This document shows, piece by piece, positions 19,198-28,397 of a stretch of DNA of 64,000 bases. Positions within the stretch are counted from its first letter, which is position 1. Every line of letters begins with the position of its first letter. A model generated the notes under the pieces. The model did no database searches. It was not told where the DNA came from and worked only from the letters and a program-made list of their open reading frames with translations. The DNA comes from Cystobacter fuscus DSM 2262 (GTDB taxonomy: Bacteria; Myxococcota; Myxococcia; Myxococcales; Myxococcaceae): assembly GCF_000335475.2 (NCBI RefSeq), contig NZ_ANAH02000015.1, positions 62,001 to 126,000 of the forward strand, read 5' to 3'. The position numbers were made by a program, and so were the translations under genes.

Positions 19198-19217
19198 CAA
19201 GCCCCACGCGTGCGTGG

Positions 19218-19238
19218 CCGGCCCGTCAGGCGGGCCGG
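19218..19238. terminator. Hairpin shared by convergent gene ends
   Basis: CCGGCCCG (19218-19225) pairs with CGGGCCGG (19231-19238) around a five-base loop. It overlaps the last codons of the minus-strand hybrid kinase and sits 20 bp after the response regulator stop. No T-tract. Confidence 0.5.
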
Positions 19239-21043
19239 GAGGAGACGAGCGACGCCACCACCGAGAGCAACCGCGAGGCGTTCACCGGCTTGGCGACGTG
19301 CACATCGAAGCCCTCGGCCAGGGCGCGCCAGCGATCCTCGCTCCGGGCGAAGACCGTGAGCGCCACCGCGGGCAGCCGCTCCCCGCCACGCTCCCGGGCG
19401 CGCAGCTGGCGAATCAACTCGTAGCCGTCCTCTCCCGCCATGCCGATGTCCGAGATGAGCACGTCGACGCGCGGCGGGCCGAGCAGCAACGCGAGGGCCT
19501 CCTGGGCGCTCGCCGCGCACGTCACCTGGGCCCGGCTGCCCTCCAACACCTCGGTGAGCAGGGCCCGGGTATCCGGCGCGTCCTCCACCACGAGGACGCG
19601 AACCCCCTCGAGCGAAGGAGCCTCGGCCTCCGGAGACCCGGTACCCCGCACCGGCCGGACCCGAGGGGCGGGAAGCGGTTCTGGCGCGCCCGACGGCGCC
19701 AACGGCAGGACGACGCGGAAGGTGGAGCCCCGGCCCGGCCCTTCGCTGTGCGCCGACACGCTGCCCCCATGCATCTCCACCACGTGACGCACGATGGCCA
19801 GCCCCAGGCCCAGGCCCCCATGTTTGCGCGTGGTGCTGCTGTCCGCCTGCCGGAAGCGCTCGAAGACGTGGGGAAGGAAGGCCGGCTCTATCCCCTGGCC
19901 CGTGTCCTCCACTTCCAGCAAGGCCTCGCCCTCTCCCCGCTCCAGCCGGACCACCACCTGGCCTCCCGAGGACGTGAACTTGATGGCGTTGGTCAACAGG
20001 TTCCACACCACCTGCTGCAAGCGCTCGGCATCCACGAGCAGCGGCCCCATGCCGGGGGAGACGCGCAGGTCCAGCCGGATGCCCCGGGCCTCGGCCGCCG
20101 GGCGCATCGCATCGAGCGCCACCTCCAGCACCGGCAGGGGCTCCACCGGGCGCACCTCCAGCCGCATCTTCCCCGTGACGATGCGGCTGATGTCCAGCAG
20201 GTCCTCGATGAGCTGCGTCTGCGCCCGCGCGTTGCGCTCGATGGTCTCCAGGGCCCGCTGGCGCTTGTCCTCCGACATCGCGCGCGTGCGCAGCAGTTGG
20301 GCCCAGCCGAGGATGGAGGTGAGGGGCGTGCGCAGCTCGTGGGACAGCATGGAGAGGAACTCGTCCTTCGTCCGGCTGGCGGCCTCGGCCTCGTGGCGGG
20401 CCAGACGTTCCCGCGCCAGCAGGCGCTCGCGCTCCTGTTCGGCCTTGGCCTTCTCCATCGCCACCGAGGCGATGTGGGCCATGGTCTCGATGAGGTGCAG
20501 TTCCTGCTCCGTGGGGGCCCGGGGCTCGTTGTAATACATGGCCAGCGTCCCCAGCACCCGTCCCTCCGAGGAGAGGATGGGGCCGGACCAGCACGCCTGC
20601 AGCCGGAAGTCCTTCATCTTGTCCCGATAGGGCGCCCAGTTGGGATGCGTGCTGATGTCCGTCACCACCACCATCCGCTTCGAGTACGCGGCCGCGCCAC
20701 AGGAGCCCACGGTGGGGCCGATCGCCAACCCCTCGACGACGGCGTTGTAGGCCGGCGGCAGGCTCGCCCCCGCCCCCACGTGGAGGATCCCCTCGTCGTC
20801 CACGAGCAGCACCGAGGCCATCATCCCCGGGCTCAACAACTCGATGGCGCGAGTGATGGAGTGCAGCATGTCCGGCAGCGGCGTGCCGCGCGCCACCAGC
20901 TCCAGCAACCGGTTCTGCATCGCCAGGCGTGCTTCCACCGGATCACGCTCGTCTGCCTTGCCGCTCGCGGCCTCGGAAAGCGTCTCCGAATTCCGAAGCG
21001 GCCCGTCCGGCACACCTGGCGAGGAAGCAGGGTGATGCTCCAT
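19226..21043 (-). CDS. GAF-domain hybrid histidine kinase with C-terminal receiver
   Basis: 605 residues. A GAF domain spans about 45-200 (TVGSCGAAAYSKRMVVVTDI, ACWSGPILSSEGRVLGTLAMY). A coiled coil leads to the H-box SMLSHELRTPL with His235. The ATPase region has NLLTNAIKFTSSGG, VEDTGQGI, FERFRQADSSTTRKHGGLGLGL. A receiver (about 485-600) carries the acidic pair in VVEDAPDTR, Asp532 in LISDIGMAGEDG and Lys in HVAKPV. Cytosolic; it senses a ligand or redox signal through GAF and autophosphorylates within one protein. No output gene is adjacent. Confidence 0.88.
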   Translation of the reverse strand: MEHHPASSPGVPDGPLRNSETLSEAASGKADERDPVEARLAMQNRLLELVARGTPLPDMLHSITRAIELLSPGMMASVLLVDDEGILHVGAGASLPPAYNAVVEGLAIGPTVGSCGAAAYSKRMVVVTDISTHPNWAPYRDKMKDFRLQACWSGPILSSEGRVLGTLAMYYNEPRAPTEQELHLIETMAHIASVAMEKAKAEQERERLLARERLARHEAEAASRTKDEFLSMLSHELRTPLTSILGWAQLLRTRAMSEDKRQRALETIERNARAQTQLIEDLLDISRIVTGKMRLEVRPVEPLPVLEVALDAMRPAAEARGIRLDLRVSPGMGPLLVDAERLQQVVWNLLTNAIKFTSSGGQVVVRLERGEGEALLEVEDTGQGIEPAFLPHVFERFRQADSSTTRKHGGLGLGLAIVRHVVEMHGGSVSAHSEGPGRGSTFRVVLPLAPSGAPEPLPAPRVRPVRGTGSPEAEAPSLEGVRVLVVEDAPDTRALLTEVLEGSRAQVTCAASAQEALALLLGPPRVDVLISDIGMAGEDGYELIRQLRARERGGERLPAVALTVFARSEDRWRALAEGFDVHVAKPVNASRLLSVVASLVSSRPA

Positions 21044-21553
21044 GCGAGAACCTCATTCGCGCGAGCTTCGGAGAAAATGACGCGCAGTGGTATTCTACGA
21101 ACCACACAGGTGGCGTACAGCGAGCCCTCGCCCGCTTGGAGCAGTCCAGGAATCGCGCGGCGGGAGCGAGGGAGGCACGCCGTCGGCAAGCAGCCCTGGA
21201 ACTCGCTCCCTGCTCGAACAGTCCCGTGCCGACCCTCGGATGGGATTCTCACCCCATGTCTCATACGGGTGACCGACAGGGCGGGCCTCTCGGGAGGCCT
21301 GCCCGGCGCCCTCGCGGGAGGGCGCGGGACACGGGTGGCGCACTGGCCCCGTGCGTCATCCCTCCAGCCCTCCCGTGCGTCTCCTCCCAAGGAGGGCCTC
21401 GAGCGCATTCACGTGTCCAGACCCTCGGACGTATTCGCGCCTTCGGTCACGCGTCTCGAACCATCTTCAGTTCCAAGTGATAGGGTGGGTGACGGTTGAC
21501 GACAATGAGTCGAATCACTCTGGTTAAAACCTTTTTGTGAGGGCGGTTGAGCC
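21044..21553. other. Divergent intergenic region with strong hairpins, 510 bp
   Basis: No protein gene is supported. The region contains three notable inverted repeats: GGGAGCGAG (21162-21170) with CTCGCTCCC (21202-21210); a hairpin at 21279-21304 with arms GGGCGGGCCTC and GAGGCCTGCCC around a four-base loop; and GCGCCCTC/GAGGGCGC at 21306-21325. A TTGACG hexamer occurs at about 21496 ahead of the kinase at 21554, followed by an AT-rich TTAAAACCTTTTT, but spacing to a -10 is poor. It could hold a structured leader or small RNA. Confidence 0.4.
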
Positions 21554-23551
21554 TTGAGAGCCCCCCCTGAGAAGGACCTGGAGTCACCTGGTGCGCTGAT
21601 CGAGGAGAGCACGGAGGATCTCTATGAGAACGCACCTTGTGGCTACCTCTCCACGCGCCTGGACGGAACCATCATCAAGGTCAACCAGACATTCCTGAAC
21701 TGGACGGGTTACTCACGGGAGGAACTCCTCGCGGGCAAGCGGTTCCAAGACGTGCTGGCCATTGGAAGCAAGATCTTCCATGAGACGCATTATGCACCCC
21801 TGCTGCGAATGCAGGGGTTCGTCAGCGAGCTCAACCTCGAGTTGGTGCACAAGGATCGCCAGAAGATCCCGGTCCTGATCAACACCCTCCAAAGAAGGGA
21901 CGCGGCCGGAAATCCTCTCGTGAACCGGACGACCGTCTTCAACATCTCCGAGCGCAAGAAATACGAGCAGGAGCTGTTGCTGGCCCGGAAGAAGGCCGAG
22001 CAGGCCACGAAGGCGAAAGCGGACTTCCTGTCGATGATCAGCCACGAGATCCGCACCCCCATGAACGCCATCGTGGGGATCTCGAATCTCCTGCGGGAGA
22101 CGCGGCTGTCGTCCGAGCAACAGGAGTATGTCCGCATCCTGGGCTTCTCCTCCGAGAACCTCCTCAACCTGCTCAACAACATCCTCGACTTCAGCAAGAT
22201 CGAGGCGGGCAAGGTAACGCTGGAGGAGCGCGGCTTCGATATCCGCCAGTTGATCCACAACACCGTCTACAGCCTCGGCGTCAAGGCCGAGGAGAAGGGC
22301 CTGAAGGTCCAGGTCGACCTCGACGAGCGGGTACCGGCCTGCCTCCGCGGGGACCCGATCAAGATCGGGCAGCTCCTCACCAACCTGTTGAGCAACGCCA
22401 TCAAGTTCACCGAGAGAGGTGGTGTCACGGTGGCGCTGCGGGTCCAGGAGTTGTTCCCGGATGCCGCGTCCCTCGAGTTCAGGGTCACCGACACGGGAAT
22501 CGGCATCTCCGAGGATCGCCTGGGGCCCATCTTCGAGGAGTTCACCCAGGCCAGCTACGAGACCAGCATGAAGTACGGAGGGACCGGCCTGGGCCTCGCC
22601 ATCAACCGGAAGCTGCTGGAGCTGTACGGCAGCAAGATGTCCGTGCAGAGCACGCCGGGAGCGGGGTCATCGTTCTCCTTCAACCTGCGCTTGAAGATCG
22701 GGCAGGACGCCGGCCAGCCGGAGGGCCCGAGGGAAGGCGCTCCAGACGAGCAGACCCTCCGGGGTGTCAAGGTCCTGGTCGCGGAAGACAACGAGGTCAA
22801 TGTCTTCGTGATCGAACGCTTGCTGCGAAGGTGGGGTGTCGAGTTCGAGGTGGTGGCGAATGGACATCGGGCCATGGAGAAGGTCATGGCGAATGCCTAC
22901 GATCTGGTGTTGATGGATCTCCAGATGCCGGAGCTGGATGGTTACGACGCCACCCGGAAGATTCGAAGTCTTCCCGAGGAGAGATTCCGGAGGCTGCCCA
23001 TCATCGCGCTGACCGCCTCCTCGCGGATCGGAATGGATGACCGGTTGGAGCACGCGGGCTTCACGGACTTCGTCGGCAAGCCCTTCAAGCTCGAGGAGCT
23101 CTTCGCGAAGCTCGCCAGGTACGCCTCCCGGGCCTTGCCCCTCCAGGAGCGCCGCCAGCCCGTGTGGGCACGGGCACAGGAGGTAGCGGACTCAGCCCTC
23201 CCCTCGCGGAACTTCAACCTCGAGGGCTTCAGGAAGCTGACCGCGGGGGACCCGGAGGGACTGGTCGAGCTGCTCTCCATCACCCTCACGGGGTGTGAGC
23301 ACTACAAGCGGGACTTCCAGGACGCGCTCGAAGCGGGCAGCCTGAAGCAGTTCAAGTTCCATACCCACAAAATCAAGATGACCCTGGAGCTGCTTCAGGC
23401 CCACGCACTGCGGGCCGCTCTCAAGGAGGGCAAGGCACTCCTCTCCGAGCAGGGGGACAATCCCGCCAGAATCCAGTCCATCGGGCAGGTCATCCAGCGG
23501 GAGCTGGATGCCATCATCGATGGCCTGAAGATGGAGCTGGGCAAGGGGTAG
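21554..23551 (+). CDS. Hybrid phosphorelay kinase PAS-HK-REC-HPt
   Basis: 665 residues from a TTG start; the next in-frame ATG is inside the PAS domain, so TTG is needed. PAS at about 20-135, H-box SMISHEIRTPM with His164, ATPase motifs NLLSNAIKFTERGG, VTDTGIGIS and YGGTGLGLAI. The receiver begins VLVAEDNEVN with Asp455 in LVLMDLQMPELDG and Lys in VGKPFK. A C-terminal HPt helix bundle has the candidate phospho-histidine His605 in THKIK. The full His-Asp-His relay is in one chain, so an external regulator must accept the phosphate; none is coupled here. Confidence 0.87.
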   Translation: MRAPPEKDLESPGALIEESTEDLYENAPCGYLSTRLDGTIIKVNQTFLNWTGYSREELLAGKRFQDVLAIGSKIFHETHYAPLLRMQGFVSELNLELVHKDRQKIPVLINTLQRRDAAGNPLVNRTTVFNISERKKYEQELLLARKKAEQATKAKADFLSMISHEIRTPMNAIVGISNLLRETRLSSEQQEYVRILGFSSENLLNLLNNILDFSKIEAGKVTLEERGFDIRQLIHNTVYSLGVKAEEKGLKVQVDLDERVPACLRGDPIKIGQLLTNLLSNAIKFTERGGVTVALRVQELFPDAASLEFRVTDTGIGISEDRLGPIFEEFTQASYETSMKYGGTGLGLAINRKLLELYGSKMSVQSTPGAGSSFSFNLRLKIGQDAGQPEGPREGAPDEQTLRGVKVLVAEDNEVNVFVIERLLRRWGVEFEVVANGHRAMEKVMANAYDLVLMDLQMPELDGYDATRKIRSLPEERFRRLPIIALTASSRIGMDDRLEHAGFTDFVGKPFKLEELFAKLARYASRALPLQERRQPVWARAQEVADSALPSRNFNLEGFRKLTAGDPEGLVELLSITLTGCEHYKRDFQDALEAGSLKQFKFHTHKIKMTLELLQAHALRAALKEGKALLSEQGDNPARIQSIGQVIQRELDAIIDGLKMELGKG

Positions 23552-23857
23552 TGCCCCGCTTCCAGCGGAAATGCCGACGCCCTCTCCCCTGGCTCGTACG
23601 ATGGGCGCACGGGCGCGGCGCCCTCTCCGCCCCCCGGCGGGCCTTCTTCCTCGACTTCACCCCCGCCCGCCGATCTCTGGGTGCCCCCCTCGCCTCCCAT
23701 GCTCTATGCTCCCCTGCCCCATGCGCTTTGACATCGAAGCAAAGGCCTGCCATCAGCCTCGGGAGGAGCGCGACGCCTCGGAAGGTGTGGTCCGGGGAGG
23801 AAGTGCGCCGAGGGGGATGAGCTCCATGCGGGCCATGAAGAGGGACCGAGTCAGCCC
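23552..23857. other. Intergenic region ahead of the chemosensory operon, 306 bp
   Basis: No gene is supported. It holds a perfect TTGACA hexamer at 23728-23733 that could be the -35 element of a promoter for the operon starting at 23858. The sequence 17 bases downstream (CATCAG) is a poor -10, so the promoter is uncertain. G-rich ribosome-site-like stretches occur just before the ATG (GAGGGAC). Confidence 0.35.
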
Positions 23858-25000
23858 ATGAGCGCGAGCGGCGGGGTCATCCTCATCGAGAACGCGAACC
23901 CGTTACGGGCGCAGACCATCCAGGCGATCGAGGCCGCGCGCCATGAATGCGTCGCCGTGGAAGACCTCGCGGAGGCCATGGCCGAAGCCAGGAGGCAACG
24001 TCCCCTCATGCTCATGCTGGACTGCTCGTCCTTCATGCCAGCGGAGGAGAGTACCCTCACCCGGTTGCAGGAGCTGCGGCGGATGGTGGGCGCCCCCCTG
24101 GTCCTCCTGGCCAACCTGGAGACCCCCACCGAGTTCATCGAGAGCCTCAATCAGATGGGCGCGGATGACTGCCTGCTCAAGCCGCTGCGGCAGCATCAAC
24201 TCCAGCCCCGCTTCGAGGTGGCCGCCACCGCCACGCCTCGCGTGTCCCCCGCGGCCCTGGGAAGGCTGGGCCCGAAGGTCGTCTCCCTCCTGCATGGGCG
24301 GCAGAACTTCGCCTGGCGCACGGGCGAGCTGCTCGAGCAGAGTGGCTACCACGTGCGCTACGGCTCGTTCGAGGACGAGCACGAGCCGCCCCCCGAATCC
24401 AACATCGAGCTGCACATCCTGTGCGCCGCGTCGCGCGAGGAGCTGGCCCAGGTGCTGCGGCTACGCCACCCGGAAGAGACCCGGGCGGGGTCGCGCTGGT
24501 TCCTCATCTGCCCCGGAGGTCCCGGGGAGCTCGTCACCCACTCCGGCGGGGGACTGGTGGCCGGCTTCGACATGGCCCAGGTCTTTCCGGAGCACGTCGT
24601 CCAGAAGGCCAATGCCTGGTTCTCCCGCGTCAGCAATGCCCTCCAGCCCGAGGCACGCGTGCCCTTCTTCTGCCCCGTCGAGTATCGTGAGGCGGGCAAC
24701 CTCTTTGGCGACTGGAACTCCTGTTACTCGTATGACCTCAGCCCCGGGGGCATCTTCCTGCGCACGCTCGTGCCGGCACGTCCGGGGGCCGCGGTGGAGC
24801 TGAAGATCCACCTGACCACCCACCGCACGGAACTGCGGGGCTCGGGGGTGGTGGCCTGGGCCAATACGTATGCCCAGCGCAAGGCCTTCTCCCATCCCGT
24901 CGGCATGGGGGTGCAATTTCTCGGGATGAGCCCCAAGGGACTCTCGCTGCTGCGCGAGTTGTGTGGTGTGGATCCCACCGCGCGCGACAAGCCGGAATGA
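23858..25000 (+). CDS. REC-like plus PilZ domain protein
   Basis: 380 residues. Residues 1-130 fold like a receiver (VILIENANPLRAQ, LMLMLDCSSF, DCLLKPLRQ with the conserved Lys), but the acidic pair is reduced. A spacer leads to a C-terminal PilZ domain (about 275-370) with PVEYREAG, YDLSPGGIFLRT (the D/NxSxxG motif) and GVQFLGMSPKGLSLLRELC, the layout of the Myxococcus-type PilZ family. PilZ domains generally bind cyclic di-GMP, though this subfamily often lacks the RxxxR arginines; I see only a partial match. First gene of the chemosensory-like operon, 29 bp before cheY. Confidence 0.8.
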   Translation: MSASGGVILIENANPLRAQTIQAIEAARHECVAVEDLAEAMAEARRQRPLMLMLDCSSFMPAEESTLTRLQELRRMVGAPLVLLANLETPTEFIESLNQMGADDCLLKPLRQHQLQPRFEVAATATPRVSPAALGRLGPKVVSLLHGRQNFAWRTGELLEQSGYHVRYGSFEDEHEPPPESNIELHILCAASREELAQVLRLRHPEETRAGSRWFLICPGGPGELVTHSGGGLVAGFDMAQVFPEHVVQKANAWFSRVSNALQPEARVPFFCPVEYREAGNLFGDWNSCYSYDLSPGGIFLRTLVPARPGAAVELKIHLTTHRTELRGSGVVAWANTYAQRKAFSHPVGMGVQFLGMSPKGLSLLRELCGVDPTARDKPE

Positions 25001-25029
25001 ACGGCTCGCTCCGTCTGGAGAACGTGACG

Positions 25030-25401
25030 ATGACACGCAAGAAGATCCTGCTCGTGGATGACTCCAACACCGTGCTGCTCATGCACCGGATGATGCTGAG
25101 TGGCGGCGGCTACGAGCTGCTGATCGCCCGCAATGGCGTGGAGGCGGTGGACCTGGCGCTGCGCGAGCGGCCGGATCTCATCTTCATGGACGTCGTGATG
25201 CCGCAGATGGACGGCCTGCAGGCCTGCAGGCGCATCCGCGCGAGCCCGGAGATGCACGCCACCCCCATCATCATGGTCACCACCCGCGGAGAGCCGCACA
25301 ACGTGAAGGCCGGCTTCGAGAGCGGCTGCACCGAATACATCACCAAGCCCTTCGACAAGGGCGATCTGCTCCAGAAGCTGCGCCAGCACCTCGGCGAGTA
25401 G
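25030..25401 (+). CDS. CheY-like response regulator
   Basis: 123 residues, receiver only. Acidic pair in ILLVDDSNTV, phospho-acceptor Asp in LIFMDVVMPQMDG, Thr/Thr in MVTTRGEP and Lys in ITKPFDKG. ATG 25030 is chosen because GGAG lies 9 bases upstream; an ATG at 24997, overlapping the previous stop, would add 11 residues. The position in the operon suggests it is a phosphate acceptor for CheA two genes downstream. Confidence 0.88.
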   Translation: MTRKKILLVDDSNTVLLMHRMMLSGGGYELLIARNGVEAVDLALRERPDLIFMDVVMPQMDGLQACRRIRASPEMHATPIIMVTTRGEPHNVKAGFESGCTEYITKPFDKGDLLQKLRQHLGE

Positions 25402-25420
25402 CCGTCCCTCTCGTGTCCTC

Positions 25421-26080
25421 ATGAGCCAGGACCCTCCCTCCAAGCCCGCGACCCCCGACCCGGAAGCACTCCAGGGCACCGACGAGCGTCTGGGAGAGCT
25501 GCGGGCGGAGAACGCGTCCCTGCGCACCCAGTTGGAGGCCTTGCACCAGGAGCGGGCCCGGCTCGAGGAGCGGCTGTCCGAAGCGGACGCTCGGGTGACG
25601 AACCTGGTGGGCCTGTACGCGGCCAGCCACCGGCTGCACGAGACCTTCGAGCGGTGGGCCCTGCTCGACATCCTGCGCGACATCATCAACAACATCGTCG
25701 GCTCGGAGGAGCTGGGCATCTTCGAGCTCGATGAGGGCAGCTCGACGCTCGTGCTGGTGCACTCCATGGGCATCGAGCCGGCGGGCTTCCAATCCATCCC
25801 CCTGGGCCACGGCATCATCGGCCGGACGGCCCTCACCGGGCAGCTCTTCGTCGCCAGTGAGGGCAAGGGCCCCCCCGCCGCCAGCAACGAGTCGGCGCTC
25901 ACCGCCTGCGTCCCGTTGCGCATCGGCAGCCGCGTCTGGGGCGTCATCGCCATCTTCGGCATGCTGCCTCACAAGCCCTCGCTGGGTGATTCGGACCTGG
26001 AGCTCTTCGCGCTGTTGGAAAAACAAGCGGGTCTGGTACTGGCCGCTTCCGAGATGGAGCCCGATGGACATCGATCGTGA
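25421..26080 (+). CDS. Coiled-coil GAF domain protein
   Basis: 219 residues. Residues 25-65 form a charged coiled coil (LRAENASLRTQLEALHQERARLEERL is the core). A GAF domain follows (about 75-210) with IINNIVGSEELGIFELDE, GIIGRTALTGQLFVAS and ACVPLRIGSRVWGVIAIFG. It has no kinase or output domain, so it may be the soluble input that talks to CheA. Its last 17 bases overlap the cheA start, so the two proteins are made together. Confidence 0.82.
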   Translation: MSQDPPSKPATPDPEALQGTDERLGELRAENASLRTQLEALHQERARLEERLSEADARVTNLVGLYAASHRLHETFERWALLDILRDIINNIVGSEELGIFELDEGSSTLVLVHSMGIEPAGFQSIPLGHGIIGRTALTGQLFVASEGKGPPAASNESALTACVPLRIGSRVWGVIAIFGMLPHKPSLGDSDLELFALLEKQAGLVLAASEMEPDGHRS

Positions 26081-27728
26081 CGAGCTGCTGAAGGTCTTCC
26101 TCCTCGAGTGCGATGAGGTCTTCGCCCTCATGGAGGAGCAGCTCGTCGGACTGGAACAACAGCCGGATCCCGAGCGGCTGCGGACCATCTTCCGCGCGGC
26201 CCATACCCTCAAGGGCAACGCCACGTGCGTGGAGCTGCCCGCCTTCGTGGAGTTCACCCACGAGCTGGAGGACCTGCTCGAGCACCTGCACACCGGGGAG
26301 CTCGCCGTATCGCATGAGCTCGTGTCCCTGCTGCTGTCGGCCGTGGATGCGATGCGGGAGCTGCGAGGGCAGCTCGCGATGGGCCAGGTCGAGCTGACGG
26401 CCCAGCATCGCGCCCTGATGGCGCTCATGACGCGCTGGGCCCGGAAGGAGCTCACGGCCCCGGCTCCGGCCACCAGCGAGAAGGAAGCCTCGCCTCCCGC
26501 CCCGCCCCCTCCCTCCGAGCCGCCCGGGCGCAAGCCCCTGGCCGAGGAGGAGCGGGCGCGCAACCTCCGCGTGGGCATCAACAAGCTGGACCAGATGGTG
26601 GATCTCATCGGCGAGCTGTCCATCGCCCAGGGGAAGTTGACCGCCATGCTCGAGGGCGACCGGCCGCGCGAGCAGCTCATCGAGGCGAGCCGCGACGGCG
26701 AGCGCCTGCTGCGCGAGTTGCAGGAGCTGGTGATGAACGTGCGCATGGTGCCGCTCGGCCCCACGTTCCGCCAGTACGTGAGGACCGTGAGGGACCTGGC
26801 CGCGGCGCGGGGCAAGCACGTCGAGCTCGTCTTCGAGGGCGAGGACGTGGAGATGGACACCGCGCTGGTGGAGAACGTGAGGGATCCGCTGCTGCACATG
26901 ATCCGCAACGCCATCGACCACGGCATCGAGACCCCGGACATCCGCCGGGCACGGGGCAAGCCGGAGCTCTCCCAGCTCAAGCTGCGCGCCGCCCATGACG
27001 CGGGCGGCATCCTGCTCGAGGTCATCGACGACGGGGCGGGCCTGAACAAGGAGCGGATCATCGAGCGCGCCCGCGCGCTGGGGCTCTCGCGGGAGCCCGA
27101 GGCGCTGCCAGAAGCGGAGCTCTTCTCGTTCATCTTCGAGCCGGGCTTCTCCACCGCGCGCGAGCTCACCGCCACGTCGGGCCGGGGCGTGGGCATGGAC
27201 GTGGTGCGCCGCAACGTGGAGGCCCTGCGGGGCAAGGTCACCGTGCGCAGCAGGGAGGGACACGGGGTCACCCTCTCCCTCCGGCTCCCCCTCACGTTCG
27301 CCATCATCGACGGGTTCCTGGTGGGCGTCGGCGAGGAGACGTACGTCGTGCCGCTCGAGGCCGTGCACGAGTGCATCGAGCTGCCCGAGGGCGCGCGGGG
27401 GCGCAGCGGGGAGCGCGATGGGGTGCTGAACCTGCGGGGCGAGGCCATTCCCTATCTCCGGCTGCGCCACCTCTTCAGCCCCCACACCCCGGCGCCGGCG
27501 CGCGAGAGCATGGTCATCGTCCAGCACCCGCAGGGCAAGGTGGGCCTGGTCGTGGACATGCTCCACGGGGAGCGCCAGACGGTCATCAAGCCCCTGGGCT
27601 CGCTGTTCAAGGACCTTCCGTGCATCTCGGGCGCGAGCATCCTGGGCAACGGGCGGATCGCGTTGATCCTCGATGACGCCGCGCTCCTGCGAGAGGCCAC
27701 CCGGGCGAGGCGCTCCGCGGCGTCCTGA
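26064..27728 (+). CDS. cheA: CheA-type chemosensory histidine kinase
   Basis: 554 residues. N-terminal HPt domain with His47 in FRAAHTLKG, a Pro-rich linker at about 130-170, the P3 dimerisation helices (KLDQMVDLIGELSIAQGKL), and the ATPase core with HMIRNAIDHGIE, VIDDGAGL and TSGRGVGMDVV. The C-terminal CheW-like domain (about 410-540) has FLVGVGEETYVVPLEAV and GLVVDMLHGERQTVIKPLG. There is no obvious CheY-binding P2 domain; the linker is short. The start at 26064 overlaps the GAF gene. No separate cheW, cheR or receptor gene is in the window. Confidence 0.93.
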   Translation: MDIDRDELLKVFLLECDEVFALMEEQLVGLEQQPDPERLRTIFRAAHTLKGNATCVELPAFVEFTHELEDLLEHLHTGELAVSHELVSLLLSAVDAMRELRGQLAMGQVELTAQHRALMALMTRWARKELTAPAPATSEKEASPPAPPPPSEPPGRKPLAEEERARNLRVGINKLDQMVDLIGELSIAQGKLTAMLEGDRPREQLIEASRDGERLLRELQELVMNVRMVPLGPTFRQYVRTVRDLAAARGKHVELVFEGEDVEMDTALVENVRDPLLHMIRNAIDHGIETPDIRRARGKPELSQLKLRAAHDAGGILLEVIDDGAGLNKERIIERARALGLSREPEALPEAELFSFIFEPGFSTARELTATSGRGVGMDVVRRNVEALRGKVTVRSREGHGVTLSLRLPLTFAIIDGFLVGVGEETYVVPLEAVHECIELPEGARGRSGERDGVLNLRGEAIPYLRLRHLFSPHTPAPARESMVIVQHPQGKVGLVVDMLHGERQTVIKPLGSLFKDLPCISGASILGNGRIALILDDAALLREATRARRSAAS

Positions 27729-27852
27729 CCGAAGAGGTGGAGGAAGAGGAAGGGCTCGCTGACGGGGGCCCGGCTGGATCCCCATCTTCCCTGGTGGGAC
27801 GGCCGGGTGGAGCCAGCCGCCCCTGTTCCCTCAGCGCGCGGAGGAGCGAGCG

Positions 27853-28227
27853 ATGGCACAGCGAATGGATGTTCGGGTGGGCATGGCGGTGAAGAGCAGG
27901 GATGGGCACCGGATGGGCAGGGTGATCGGCCTGCTGGAAGACGCCTTCGTCGTGGAGAAGGGCGTGTTGTATGCCCGGGACTATCGGGTCCCCTTCTCCG
28001 CCGTGGAGCGGCTCGAGGACGAGGACATCCACCTCGTCCTGGACAAGGAGCAGATGCACAAGGCGAGCCTGGGCGAGGTGCTGGATGCGTCGATCGGCAA
28101 CGGGTTGACCCTCGGACCCCAGGCGTTGAGCGAGGCCCGCATGGACATCACCAGGTTCCAGGACCACGACGCGTCCGACGCACGCCCCGAGGGAGAGAAG
28201 GACGAGGAGGCGGCACACCATCCGTAG
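27853..28227 (+). CDS. PRC-barrel/DUF2171-like small protein
   Basis: 124 residues. The first 65 residues (VRVGMAVKSRDGHRMGRV, DAFVVEKGVLYARDYRVPFSAVERL) form a PRC-barrel-like beta fold. The C-terminus is acidic and probably disordered. A paralogue lies at 62429. It sits between cheA and cheB on the same strand (124 and 170 bp gaps), so it could belong to the same transcript, but its role there is unknown. Confidence 0.75.
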   Translation: MAQRMDVRVGMAVKSRDGHRMGRVIGLLEDAFVVEKGVLYARDYRVPFSAVERLEDEDIHLVLDKEQMHKASLGEVLDASIGNGLTLGPQALSEARMDITRFQDHDASDARPEGEKDEEAAHHP

Positions 28228-28397
28228 GCCCCCCGTACGCCACCTCCAGCCGGGAGCCGGACGGTAGGGCCACCAGCATGCCTGGCACGGACCCGGAGTC
28301 CTATCCGCCGGGCCTCGGGTGGCGCGTGCGTGGAGTGGCGCGTAACCTCCAGGGGCCGCGACTCCTGACGCATGAGGTCGGCGGACGAGGGTGCGAC

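Noticed and set aside
21496-21553. A sigma-70 promoter ahead of the 21554 kinase (TTGACG with TTAAAA)
   Set aside because: The spacing of 22 bases is too long for a standard promoter.
28278-28397. An ATG start for cheB at 28278
   Set aside because: The 40 added codons do not fit CheB, and TTG 28398 has a better ribosome site and the right length.
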